Position numbers and translations under genes: made by a program. Positions 16,588 through 24,345 of a DNA stretch of 64,000 bases are shown here, one piece after another (within the stretch, counting starts at the first letter, position 1; each line of letters begins with the position of its first letter). Source of the stretch: Bacteroidota bacterium (GTDB lineage: Bacteria; Bacteroidota; Bacteroidia; Bacteroidales; SZUA-534); the NCBI GenBank assembly GCA_003250355.1, contig QKGS01000067.1:1-64000 (forward strand), read 5' to 3'. The notes beneath the pieces were generated by a model, which saw nothing but the letters and a program-made list of their open reading frames with translations, was not told where the DNA came from and did no database searches.

Positions 16588-16959
16588 ATGGAGATAACAG
16601 GAAGAATAGTTCAGATATTGCCTGCGCAAACAGGGACTTCGGCAAGGGGAGAGTGGAAAAAGCAGGATTTTATAATAGAAACCCAAGATCAATTTCCAAA
16701 GAAGGTTTGTTTAGCTAATTGGGGTGATAAAATTAATGTTGAAGCAATGGGAGTAGGGGCTGTTGTTACTGCTTCAATTAATATTGAGAGTCGTGAGTTT
16801 AATGGTCGTTGGTATACCGATGTTAAAGTATGGAAAATGGATATTGCAGGTGCTGCGTCAGGTTCTCCTGAAGGATTTCCTCCACCTCCTCCGGTATCGA
16901 CCAATGATTTGCCACAACAGTCAACCGGTGAACCATCAGAAGATGATTTGCCATTTTAA
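16588..16959 (+). CDS. DUF3127 OB-fold protein with an SSB-like acidic tail
   Basis: 123 residues. Residues 1-85 form a DUF3127 domain, predicted OB-fold (MEITGRIVQILPAQTG, WKKQDFIIET, LANWGDKIN, FNGRWYTDVKVWKM). A Pro-rich linker follows, and the protein ends in SEDDLPF. Single-stranded DNA-binding proteins end in a similar acidic DDxPF tip that docks repair and replication enzymes, so this may be a divergent SSB-like partner. That is inference; the OB-fold could also bind other ligands. The open frame continues upstream to a GTG at 16453, but that would run through the floA terminator and precede the promoter, so the ATG at 16588 was chosen. Confidence 0.85.
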   Translation: MEITGRIVQILPAQTGTSARGEWKKQDFIIETQDQFPKKVCLANWGDKINVEAMGVGAVVTASINIESREFNGRWYTDVKVWKMDIAGAASGSPEGFPPPPPVSTNDLPQQSTGEPSEDDLPF

Positions 16960-16989
16960 AAAAAAAATGAAATTTTTATTATTTTTCTT

Positions 16990-17019
16990 TTGGAAAAGTA
17001 GATTGATTTTATACTTTTG
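16990..17019 (+). promoter_or_regulatory. Promoter of tRNA-Ser
   Basis: TTG (16990-16992), 19 bases, TACTTTTG (17012-17019): full consensus match, 55 bases before the tRNA. Confidence 0.7.
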
Positions 17020-17073
17020 TGAACCCGAAAATGGGAACTATTCTGGAGAAAAATAATTCAGAAAATATCTCAA

Positions 17074-17160
17074 GGAGAGTTGGGTGAGTGGCTGAAACCA
17101 CCAGTTTGCTAAACTGACGTACGGGTAACCGTACCGGGGGTTCGAATCCCCCACTCTCCG
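17074..17160 (+). tRNA. tRNA-Ser, anticodon GCT (reads AGC/AGU)
   Basis: An 87-base class II tRNA. The acceptor arms GGAGAGT and ACTCTCC pair, the anticodon GCT is at 17108-17110 in loop TTGCTAA, the long variable arm GTACGG-GTAA-CCGTAC is typical of serine, and the T arm is GGGGG-TTCGAAT-CCCCC. The discriminator base is G and CCA is not encoded. The outermost pair of the anticodon stem is a C:A mismatch. Its 3' end is duplicated imperfectly at 18004-18026, which marks it as an integration target. Confidence 0.95.
17138..17160 (+). repeat. tRNA-side copy of a 23-base direct repeat (putative att site)
   Basis: The T-arm and acceptor end of tRNA-Ser, GGGTTCGAATCCCCC onward, match 18004-18026 at 21 of 23 positions. 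tRNA 3' ends are common targets of tyrosine integrases, so this is read as attL. Confidence 0.65.
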
Positions 17161-17183
17161 CACATAAAATGTGTAGTTAAATG

Positions 17184-17215
17184 AAATCCAATCTTTTACA
17201 AGGTTGGATTTTTTG
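17184..17215 (+). terminator. Terminator after tRNA-Ser
   Basis: AAATCCAATC, loop TTTTACAA, GGTTGGATTT (one wobble), then a T-run. Confidence 0.85.
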
Positions 17216-17375
17216 TTTTTGTCAACTATCTTTAATGTTCTTATTCCTTAGTCATATACTTAAATCTTTTTATGGACTAAAAAAACTCTTTTTTAAGGTG
17301 TTCGTTTTGTCAGTTTTTAAAGGTTAATGATGTCGGTAGCATAAATAGTACATTCACTTTTTTGTTAGATTTTTT

Positions 17376-17405
17376 TTGAAAAAGCAAACATGAATGTTAT
17401 CTTTG
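17376..17405 (+). promoter_or_regulatory. Promoter of the XRE regulator gene
   Basis: TTG (17376-17378), 19 bases, TATCTTTG (17398-17405): full consensus. The 5' leader would be about 95 bases and contains a 13-T run at 17476-17488. Confidence 0.7.
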
Positions 17406-17432
17406 AACTGTAAAAGCAAACATTATTTGTTT
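17381..17432. promoter_or_regulatory. Candidate operators of the XRE regulator
   Basis: AAAGCAAACAT occurs at 17381-17391 and again at 17413-17423, 32 bases apart (three helical turns), one copy inside the promoter spacer and one at the likely transcript start. Each carries a small dyad: AACAT-GA-ATGTT at 17387-17398 and AAACA-TTATT-TGTTT at 17418-17432. Placement fits autorepression by the downstream HTH protein. Confidence 0.5.
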
Positions 17433-17506
17433 GATTAGTATTGATAAATACTAAATATAAAGTATTTGGATTGCATTTTTTTTTTTTTAATTTTAAAACA
17501 ACAAAA

Positions 17507-17812
17507 GTGAATGATTTTTTTGGATCGAGATTAAAGCAGTTAATCAAAACGTCTGAATATAAGACGATTAATAATTTTGCTGAAAGTGCGGGAGTACACG
17601 CAAATTCTATATCGAGAATTGTAAGTGGTCAGAATAATCCAAGTTATGACCTTATTATATCTTGTATAAACCTCTTCCCAAATACAGATATGTTTTGGTT
17701 ATTAACAGGTGAGAGTAGCGAAAGTAAGTTGGCTATTGAAAACAAAATGTTGCGAAAAAGAATATTTTCTCTTGAAAGGAAGAGAGAAGCAGCAGTAAAA
17801 GCCCTCCGGTAG
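17507..17812 (+). CDS. XRE-family helix-turn-helix regulator with C-terminal coiled coil
   Basis: 101 residues from a GTG start (VNDFFGSRLKQLIKTSE). A Cro/C1-type HTH covers residues 5-65: NNFAESAGVHANSISRIVSGQNNPS is the helix 2-3 region, then LIISCINLFPNTDMFWLLTGE, the standard ending in this Bacteroidota group. A basic helical tail (residues 75-101) probably dimerises. Such short regulators occur in integrative elements and phages. The frame can be extended to a TTG at 17441 but the extra residues encode a poly-Phe run from the T13 tract, so this was rejected. It has its own promoter and operator-like repeats, and lies in the tRNA-Ser scar. Confidence 0.85.
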   Translation: MNDFFGSRLKQLIKTSEYKTINNFAESAGVHANSISRIVSGQNNPSYDLIISCINLFPNTDMFWLLTGESSESKLAIENKMLRKRIFSLERKREAAVKALR

Positions 17813-18003
17813 CCGATAAAGTTCTCAGTTAACCTTGTGTTCGAAATTAGCACCTGTAAATTCGGTTACCAATAATTATAGGCTTACAATATTAGCGTAA
17901 AAGCAAAATATAGCAAGTTAGAAAATGGTAAACAGGTTGCAGAATTGGTTGCTTAGCCTTTTTATTAAAACGTAAGGAGTTTAAATTTATGTGATTATGG
18001 GCA
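17813..18003. other. Non-coding residue between the XRE gene and the distal tRNA repeat
   Basis: No frame of credible length and no RNA gene was seen. The stretch starts with GTTCTCAGTT, also found in the argF'-bcp inverted repeat. It is probably eroded element DNA. Confidence 0.4.
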
Positions 18004-18026
18004 GGGTTCGAATCACCCACTCTCTG
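18004..18026 (+). repeat. Degenerate second copy of the tRNA-Ser 3' end (putative att site)
   Basis: GGGTTCGAATCACCCAC continuing to CTCTCTG matches the tRNA 3' end at 21 of 23 bases, with changes at repeat positions 12 and 22. No upstream D or anticodon arm is present, so it is not a second tRNA gene. It is followed by a terminator-like hairpin analogous to that of the real tRNA. Confidence 0.7.
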
Positions 18027-18058
18027 TAAAGTAACGTAACAGTTTCAGAAAAAACAGT

Positions 18059-18090
18059 AATCGAATGTCGTAATACGTTCGATTTTTTTT
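18059..18090 (+). terminator. Hairpin and T-run after the distal tRNA repeat
   Basis: AATCGAATGT, loop CGTAAT, ACGTTCGATT (one wobble), then about eight Ts. It may be the original tRNA-Ser terminator displaced by insertion. Confidence 0.8.
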
Positions 18091-18115
18091 TACCCAACCG
18101 AAAAGTAACAGATTT

Positions 18116-18214
18116 ATGAAAGTATTGTTTTGGTTTGCAAAAAGTAAACGTAATAAGCAAGGGTGTGTTTCTGTATATTGTCGTGTTACAATTTTGCTGT
18201 TGAAAACTAACTAA
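18116..18214 (+). pseudogene. N-terminal stump of a Bacteroidota tyrosine recombinase (integrase)
   Basis: A 32-codon frame, MKVLFWFAKSKRNKQG then CVSVYCRVTI, matches the start of the arm-type DNA-binding domain of Bacteroidota integrases (pattern lFWlrKSK.NKkG.aPIYCRIT). It breaks where the family continues with a NGKR-type turn and ends in a stop six codons later. The SAM-like core and catalytic R-H-R-Y domain are missing. Position, 89 bases after the distal tRNA repeat and pointing away from it, is where integrase genes of such elements normally sit. Confidence 0.7.
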
Positions 18215-18294
18215 TACAAAATATTACTATATACACTAAACTTGTATTCGTTTTTTTAATTTTACGTTAGTTAAATGCTCAAAAAAATATTGAA

Positions 18295-19296
18295 ATGAAA
18301 AATATGGTACTTTCCACTTTATTTAGTGTTGCTTTTTTTATGGTTGTTTTTTCTGCTTTTTCTCAAGTTGAAATTGAAGAAATGCGTTGGGGTGCCGATT
18401 TTAATATTCACATTACATTTTCAAATGACTCAACTTCAATAATGGATGTAAAAGGTCTTCATCACTCATCTGTTTCAAACTACAACGAGTCGGATAATGA
18501 AGTTACTTATTATCCGGTTAAGCTCGACCATGCCTTTGTGGACGCACTTAAAGATAAAAAAATTGAGAGTTTTGTAGATACAACGCAAAATAGTAAAGAC
18601 AGTACTTTGGTTAAGAGCAAAACACTTTGGAGTGCAATACACTCAAACATAGGTGGAGGTTGGATACATTTTATCAATTGTCTTGTATATGCTATTGAAT
18701 CGGGGCAGGTTGATTTATATTCGCCTTTAATGAAGCGACCTGTATCTGATTGGAAACCAAAGCCAATGACGGAATCATTCAAGAGAACAAAAAACTGGGA
18801 ATGTTATTATCCAAATACTCAAAAACTTGCCCACAAAGAGTATAAAATTAAGGCAGGTAAAGGTGAACTTGGAAATATAAACCTACTCCCTGAATCATTT
18901 ATAAATACTTTTTTGGAAACCGATGATAAGCAATTGTTGGAGCTGAAAAATCCGAATAAGCTTGCAATTATTAATATGGTTAGGTTGTTGCTTGGAGCAA
19001 ATTATTTGGGACAGGAACAAATTGACTATTTGCAAAACTCAGTACTTTTTGCTGTAAAGCGATATTCTGTTAATAGTCTTCCTTCTGTAATAATTTTCGA
19101 TGATTTTGAAGCAGCTGTTGCTATGACACTTGATAATAGTGGTTATAAAATTGAAAAAATAACTTTTAATAATGAAAATGAATTATCAGATGAAATCAAA
19201 TATCAACGAATAGAAAGAATGAATGGCATTATTTCTAAAATAAATGATGTAAACAAAAAAGTATTTGAGCAAAAACTGAAAAGCTATTACAATTAA
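18295..19296 (+). CDS. Secreted protein of unknown function
   Basis: 333 residues. A signal peptide covers about residues 1-23 (FMVVFSAFSQ, likely cut after FSQ or SAF). The mature protein is periplasmic or exported, with no lipobox and no T9SS sorting domain. The middle has GGGWIHFINCLVYAIESG and the last third looks alpha/beta with KLAIINMVRLLLGANYLG and SLPSVIIFDDFEAAV. No family recognised. It starts 80 bases after the integrase stump, so it may be leftover cargo, or native. Its stop shares the palindrome TTAA with the convergent manA stop. Confidence 0.75.
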   Translation: MKNMVLSTLFSVAFFMVVFSAFSQVEIEEMRWGADFNIHITFSNDSTSIMDVKGLHHSSVSNYNESDNEVTYYPVKLDHAFVDALKDKKIESFVDTTQNSKDSTLVKSKTLWSAIHSNIGGGWIHFINCLVYAIESGQVDLYSPLMKRPVSDWKPKPMTESFKRTKNWECYYPNTQKLAHKEYKIKAGKGELGNINLLPESFINTFLETDDKQLLELKNPNKLAIINMVRLLLGANYLGQEQIDYLQNSVLFAVKRYSVNSLPSVIIFDDFEAAVAMTLDNSGYKIEKITFNNENELSDEIKYQRIERMNGIISKINDVNKKVFEQKLKSYYN

Positions 19297-20288
19297 TCGG
19301 GAATATAAACTTCCATAATTTTTGATAACCCTGAAATTGGTTTAAGCATACATGAATCAATCATGGCAGGTAATAAAACCGTTTCACCTTTTGTCATTAT
19401 AACCGGCTCCTTACTGTCGTTATAATAGATCTCTGTCTCACCTTCAAGAGCTATATATATAACAAACGAGTCTAATGAATAATAATCACATTCTATCTCT
19501 TTATCTATTTCAAGTAGGTTTGTTTTAAAAAACTTACATTCTACAATATTCGTTTTCTCATTCAATTTTGAAATATACTCTTCCTTATATTTATCGTACT
19601 TTTTAAAGTCAATAGCATCTAAAGCCAGCTCAGTATGTAGCTCCCGAGCATTGCCACTATCATCAACCCTGTCCCAATCGTATATTCTGTAAGTAATGTC
19701 AGATGTTTGCTGAATTTCTGCAAATAATATACCGGGACCGGTTGCATGGATGCGACCGGCAGGCATAAAGAATACGTCACCGGCTTTTACTTTTTCATAA
19801 TTTAATATATTACGTAATGAACCACTGTTTAGAGCTTCTAAATACTTTGATTTGTCGAGTTCTTTGTTAAATCCGACAATTAATTCTGCATTATTATTAG
19901 CTTCCATAACATACCACATTTCTGTTTTTCCATATGAGTCATGAAGCCTAAGCGCTTTCTCATCGTCGGGGTGTACTTGAATCGAGAGCCAATCATTTGC
20001 ATCAATAAATTTTATTAATAGAGGAAATTCAACTCCAAATTTTTCATAAACCTTGTCGCCAACAAGGTCGCCCATATAAACCTCAATAAGTTCCTCAATA
20101 TCATTATCGGCTAGAAAACCTTCCTTAACAACTGATAAACTGCCCTGAATAGCAGATAGTTCCCAGCTTTCACCTGCCTTATCAATGTTATGAGTTTCCT
20201 TATTTAAAATATCTTTCAATCGGGTTCCACCCCATATTTTATCTTTTATTATTGCTTTAAACTTTAGCGGATATAAAGAGTTTTCCAT
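19293..20288 (-). CDS. manA: Mannose-6-phosphate isomerase, class I
   Basis: A 331-residue zinc enzyme interconverting mannose 6-phosphate and fructose 6-phosphate. It starts with LKFKAIIKDKIWGGTRL, and the zinc-binding cupin motifs are visible: SIQVHPDDEKA, GKTEMWYVME, and GRIHATGPG. The length is that of the short bacterial (Bacillus-like) type. The product supplies or consumes mannose for glycan synthesis or use. The gene overlaps the convergent neighbour by 3 bases. Confidence 0.95.
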   Translation of the reverse strand: MENSLYPLKFKAIIKDKIWGGTRLKDILNKETHNIDKAGESWELSAIQGSLSVVKEGFLADNDIEELIEVYMGDLVGDKVYEKFGVEFPLLIKFIDANDWLSIQVHPDDEKALRLHDSYGKTEMWYVMEANNNAELIVGFNKELDKSKYLEALNSGSLRNILNYEKVKAGDVFFMPAGRIHATGPGILFAEIQQTSDITYRIYDWDRVDDSGNARELHTELALDAIDFKKYDKYKEEYISKLNEKTNIVECKFFKTNLLEIDKEIECDYYSLDSFVIYIALEGETEIYYNDSKEPVIMTKGETVLLPAMIDSCMLKPISGLSKIMEVYIPD

Positions 20289-20387
20289 ATTTAAAATTGT
20301 TTTTTTGAAAACAAATATTTACTATTTTTAATTAACTAAACCCATGTTTATAATTGAAATAGTTTTTAAAAACGCATTCGCAAATAT

Positions 20388-21125
20388 ATGTTTGAAAAAG
20401 CAAAAAACGAAAATATACTGTTTCTCGATATTGAAACTGCCGCTCAAGTGCACAAATACAATGATTTAGATGAAAGACAAAAGCATTTGTGGGCAGCAAA
20501 AATTCATTATATTGCAGAAAGAGACAATAAATCGGCAGAAGAATTATTCAATAAAGCTGCTATTTGGGCTGAATTTGGCAAAATTATTTGTATCTCAGTA
20601 GGGTATTTAATTACCGAACAAGGAAACACTACCCTAAGAGTAAAATCATTTTATGGTCATAATGAAAAGCATCTCCTTGAAAATTTTTCAGCTTTGTTAA
20701 CTAATCATTTTAATAAAGAAAAGCACATACTTTGTGCTCATAATGGCAAGGAGTTTGACTTTCCATATATTTCTCGCCGCTTTATAATTAATAATATTCC
20801 ATTACCCAAGCAATTTGCCAATTGGGGCAAAAAACCATGGGAAATAAAACACCTTGATACTTTGGAGTTATGGAAGTTCGGAGATCATAAACATTATACC
20901 TCACTCGATCTGCTTACTGCAATTTTGGGTATTCCATCGCCTAAAAATCAGATAGATGGTAGTATGGTAAATCATATATATTGGGAAGAAAACGATCTGC
21001 AAAAAATTGCAGGTTACTGTCAAAAAGATGTAATTGCTGTTTGTAAGGTGTTTTTAAAATTTAAAAACAGCGATATTAATGAGTCACTACATATTGAAAT
21101 AGTATCACCATCAATAGCAAACTGA
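20388..21125 (+). CDS. Predicted 3'-5' exonuclease of the PolB-exonuclease-like DEDD family
   Basis: 245 residues. ExoI ILFLDIETAA (D and E at about residues 13 and 15), ExoII ILCAHNGKEFDFPYI, ExoIII YCQKDVIAV with Tyr and Asp spaced as in the DEDDy class. The domain corresponds to the stand-alone DNA_pol_B_exo2 family, without a polymerase domain. A cytoplasmic nucleic-acid trimming or repair role is likely; the substrate is not known. It diverges from manA with a 99-base gap. Confidence 0.88.
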   Translation: MFEKAKNENILFLDIETAAQVHKYNDLDERQKHLWAAKIHYIAERDNKSAEELFNKAAIWAEFGKIICISVGYLITEQGNTTLRVKSFYGHNEKHLLENFSALLTNHFNKEKHILCAHNGKEFDFPYISRRFIINNIPLPKQFANWGKKPWEIKHLDTLELWKFGDHKHYTSLDLLTAILGIPSPKNQIDGSMVNHIYWEENDLQKIAGYCQKDVIAVCKVFLKFKNSDINESLHIEIVSPSIAN

Positions 21126-21231
21126 GGCAATTAATATTTCATTTTTATAACTTATTTAGCCTTTTATATCAAAATAAACCTTTTCAAACAGCAAAAATGT
21201 ATATTTTTACAATGAAATATTGAATTACACC

Positions 21232-21897
21232 ATGTTGGCAAAAAATCTCATATCAGAAATAATACCTGCAATAAATCCAAACGATAAAGCGGCAGAAGCT
21301 TTAAACTGGATGGATGTATTTCGTGTTTCGCATCTTCCAATTGTAAAAAACAATACTTACATTGGTCTTATTTCCGATGCCGATATTTTCGATATGAATG
21401 AACCAAGTATTTCTGTTATAGAGCATCAACGTTCACTTGCCCGTCCTTTTGTGTTTGAAAATCAACACATATATGAAACCATTGATGAGGTTACTTCTAA
21501 TAAACTTTCATTAATACCTGTTTTAACAGAAAAAGAGATCTATGTTGGAGTAATACGAAGTGCCGATTTAGCTCACCAATTTCTTCAATTAATATCATCG
21601 AACAGTCATGGAGGTATAATTATTTTAGAGTTAAATACCAATGACTATTCAATGTCAGAAATTGCCCAGATAATAGAATCAAATGATGCAAAAATTCTTA
21701 GCTCTTTTATTTCTACACCAAGAAATAATGAAACTATGAATGTTACCATAAAAGTAAACAAAACAGACCTTGCTGCTATTGTGCAAACTTTTGAAAGATA
21801 CAACTACAATATTTCTGCAATCTATAGCAGTAATAACGAACTTGATGTAATGATGCAGGAAAGGGTAGATGCATTTCTAAAATATATGGACATATAG
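21232..21897 (+). CDS. CBS-domain pair protein
   Basis: 221 residues. Two CBS motifs fill residues 1-125 (SEIIPAINPNDKAAEALNWM, HLPIVKNNTYIGLISDADIF, and LIPVLTEKEIYVGVIRSADL). The C-terminal ~80 residues resemble an ACT-like regulatory fold (GGIIILELNTNDYSMSEIAQ). CBS pairs usually bind adenine nucleotides. An upstream TTG at 21220 was rejected for the ATG at 21232. The stop codon overlaps by one base the GTG of the next gene, and that gene is followed by nadK. Translational coupling with a POTRA protein and an NAD kinase suggests a shared unit, with role unknown. Confidence 0.85.
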   Translation: MLAKNLISEIIPAINPNDKAAEALNWMDVFRVSHLPIVKNNTYIGLISDADIFDMNEPSISVIEHQRSLARPFVFENQHIYETIDEVTSNKLSLIPVLTEKEIYVGVIRSADLAHQFLQLISSNSHGGIIILELNTNDYSMSEIAQIIESNDAKILSSFISTPRNNETMNVTIKVNKTDLAAIVQTFERYNYNISAIYSSNNELDVMMQERVDAFLKYMDI

Positions 21898-23294
21898 TGA
21901 GAGCATTTATTTTTTTACTCCCGGTACTTTTTTTTATAGAACCCATAAACTGTCAAAGCCAAAACGATAGCACATTGTTTCAAATAGGTAATATTACGAT
22001 TGCCGGAAATAGAGTAACAAAAGAAAAAGTAATACTTCGTGAACTTCTTTTTTGTTCAGGCGATTATGTAAAAAAAAGTGATATTGACTCTCTGTTTAAC
22101 GCAACAGAGGAAAGTCTGTTAAACACATCTCTTTTCAATTTTGTTACAATTAAAAGCATTGTCGCATTAGACAATAGTATCGAAATATTTATAATACTCG
22201 AAGAACGATGGTATGTGTGGCCTATTCCTATTTTAGAACATGCCGACAGAAACCTAAGTTCATTTCTATATGAGCAAGACTGGGATAAAATAAATTATGG
22301 GATGCTTTTGGAAATTCATAATCTTAGAGGTATGAATGAGTTTTTGAAATTAAAATTCAGAAAGGGATATAAAGAACAGATTCAGGTTGCTTACGAAATA
22401 CCATATTTAACGAAAAATAAAAGACATGGTTTAGAAACCGAATTTTCGTATTTCAAAAAAAATGAAACAGAATATAATACTATAAATGATAAATTAGTAT
22501 TTTATAGAAACGACAACTCTTATGCTTTAAAATATTATCGTGGCAGTATTTCTTATAAGTACAGATATAAACATTATACTCACCATAGGTTTTCAATTGG
22601 ATATTATCATGGGTTTATTCACGATTCTATAATATTATTGAACCCTAATTATTTCGACAAAGCTCTAAACACACAAAAGTATTTTAATGTAGAGTATTCA
22701 TTAAATATTAATAAGACGAACATACATTATTATCCACTCGAAGGTTATCATTTTTATACAGGCATTCAACAGGCCGGGCTGGGATTATTAGAGAATGAGA
22801 TGAATAGTATAACCTCAGCAACAGCATTTGCCTATTTTTATAATAAACTTTCGTATAAATGGTATGCCGGTTGGGGAGTAAAGGGGAAACTATCGAGTAA
22901 CTTTAAGCAGCCATATTTTTATGAAAATGCTTTAGGTTATGAAACATACCTGCGTGCATATGAATACAATGTTATAGGAGGACAACAGTACATTACTACC
23001 CGTTCATTTATTAAATATAATCTTGTTCCCGAAAAAATAATTCATTTTTCACAAATTAAACTGAATAGATTTAATAAAATACACTATGCTATTTATTCAA
23101 ATATATTTTTCGAAACGGGTTATGTTCATGACAAAAACCCCAATACTGACAATAAATTACCAAACAACTTTCTTGCAAGTACAGGTATAGGACTAGACCT
23201 TGTTACATATTACGACATTGTATTCAGAATGGAGTACTCTGTTAATGTTTTAGGAGAAAATGGTTTTTTTGTACATTTAAAGAAAGCATTTTGA
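21897..23294 (+). CDS. Outer-membrane protein with one POTRA domain and a surface-antigen barrel
   Basis: 465 residues, GTG start overlapping the TAG of the CBS gene (TAGTG). The signal peptide ends near IEPINCQS. A single POTRA domain follows (IGNITIAGNRVTKEKVILRE, then NTSLFNFVTI), and the remaining ~330 residues are aromatic-rich alternating strands as in the 16-strand Omp85 barrels, ending in an aromatic-rich strand (GENGFFVHLKKAF). The protein resembles Omp85-superfamily members smaller than BamA and might insert or export a specific partner. Cargo unknown. Confidence 0.82.
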   Translation: MRAFIFLLPVLFFIEPINCQSQNDSTLFQIGNITIAGNRVTKEKVILRELLFCSGDYVKKSDIDSLFNATEESLLNTSLFNFVTIKSIVALDNSIEIFIILEERWYVWPIPILEHADRNLSSFLYEQDWDKINYGMLLEIHNLRGMNEFLKLKFRKGYKEQIQVAYEIPYLTKNKRHGLETEFSYFKKNETEYNTINDKLVFYRNDNSYALKYYRGSISYKYRYKHYTHHRFSIGYYHGFIHDSIILLNPNYFDKALNTQKYFNVEYSLNINKTNIHYYPLEGYHFYTGIQQAGLGLLENEMNSITSATAFAYFYNKLSYKWYAGWGVKGKLSSNFKQPYFYENALGYETYLRAYEYNVIGGQQYITTRSFIKYNLVPEKIIHFSQIKLNRFNKIHYAIYSNIFFETGYVHDKNPNTDNKLPNNFLASTGIGLDLVTYYDIVFRMEYSVNVLGENGFFVHLKKAF

Positions 23295-23320
23295 CAATTT
23301 AAATACAATATATAATTATA

Positions 23321-24211
23321 ATGCGGCATAACTTGAAACTGGGAATCTATTATAAAAAAACACATATTGATCTCGAACATACGCTTGGTAACTTGTTCGA
23401 TAATTGCAATGCGATGAACTTTGAAGTATTTATTCATCCCGATTCAATAAAACTGACAAATGAAAATATAATAATTAATAATTGTTTGAATAGAATAAAC
23501 CTCAAAACCGATGAGTATAATAGCCTCGATTATATTATTACCATAGGTGGTGATGGTACGTTTTTGTCGGGTTTGGCGGCATTTGATTATGCGAATGTTC
23601 CAATGTTGGGAATAAATACCGGGCGACTTGGGTATTTGGCAGATATATCGCCAAATGATATTAAAACTGCATTAGAGTGTCTTGCAAATAAGAGTTTTCA
23701 TCTTGAAAAAAGGGTGCTGCTAAAATGTAGAACTTCCGAAAGTAGAAGTGATAGTTATTTAGCTCTTAATGAGATAGTTGTTCATAGGCAAGATACTGCT
23801 AGTATGCTTACTGTTGAAACATATTTAAACGGTGAATATTTAGCAACATATATGTCGGATGGATTAATTGTATCAACTCCAACGGGTTCTACTGCATATT
23901 CTTTAAGTGCGGGAGGCCCAATTATATCTCCTTCGGCGAATTGTATTGTTTTAACACCCATTGCTCCTCATAATCTTTATGCACGCCCATTGGTACTGCC
24001 TATTGATAGTAAAATTAAACTTATAATAAAAAGTCGTGATAATAGTTTCAGAATATCAACCGACACAAAATCAATTATATTGGAAGAGAAAAATATTGTA
24101 GAAATAAAACGAGCAACAAGTAAATATTGTACTGTTATTAAACTCCCCGAGCATACATTTGTAAAAACGCTAAGAAATAAATTAATGTGGGGTATTGACA
24201 AACGTTTTTAA
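23321..24211 (+). CDS. nadK: NAD kinase
   Basis: A 296-residue enzyme that makes NADP from NAD and ATP or polyphosphate. GGDGTFLSG is at residues 76-84, and the NAD-binding TPTGSTAYSLSAGGP is present. IGINTGRLGYL occurs as LGINTGRLGYLADIS. Length standard. It lies 26 bases after the POTRA gene in the same direction. Confidence 0.97.
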   Translation: MRHNLKLGIYYKKTHIDLEHTLGNLFDNCNAMNFEVFIHPDSIKLTNENIIINNCLNRINLKTDEYNSLDYIITIGGDGTFLSGLAAFDYANVPMLGINTGRLGYLADISPNDIKTALECLANKSFHLEKRVLLKCRTSESRSDSYLALNEIVVHRQDTASMLTVETYLNGEYLATYMSDGLIVSTPTGSTAYSLSAGGPIISPSANCIVLTPIAPHNLYARPLVLPIDSKIKLIIKSRDNSFRISTDTKSIILEEKNIVEIKRATSKYCTVIKLPEHTFVKTLRNKLMWGIDKRF

Positions 24212-24285
24212 ATAATTTGGCATAATTAAATTTTATACAACAGTTTTTTTATTTAATTTTCTGGCTTTGTAAAAGAAAAAAAACT

Positions 24286-24293
24286 TATTTTTG
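24286..24293 (+). promoter_or_regulatory. Predicted -7 element for the DUF6089/uppS/bamA cluster
   Basis: TATTTTTG, 52 bases before the first DUF6089 gene. TTG upstream is present only at non-ideal spacing. Confidence 0.45.
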
Positions 24294-24345
24294 AATCGAA
24301 TGTTTAATTCAACACTCGGGAAACATACGTTTAATTAAAAAATCT

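Larger units (their letters stand above)
17161..18214. mobile_element. Remnant of a genomic element integrated at tRNA-Ser
   Basis: The region downstream of tRNA-Ser holds an XRE regulator, a degenerate repeat of the tRNA 3' end (18004-18026) with its own terminator, then an integrase stump (18116-18214). The arrangement resembles tandem accretion: one element lay between the two repeats and a second began at the distal repeat with its integrase. Nearly all cargo is gone. No transposase or relaxase is present. Confidence 0.6.

Noticed and set aside
17441-17506. TTG-initiated extension of the XRE gene
   Set aside because: It encodes a poly-Phe stretch from the 13-T run and lies upstream of the HTH domain; the GTG at 17507 gives the usual N-terminus.
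17980-18026. A second full tRNA-Ser gene
   Set aside because: Only the 3' 23 bases match; there is no D arm, anticodon arm or 5' acceptor strand.
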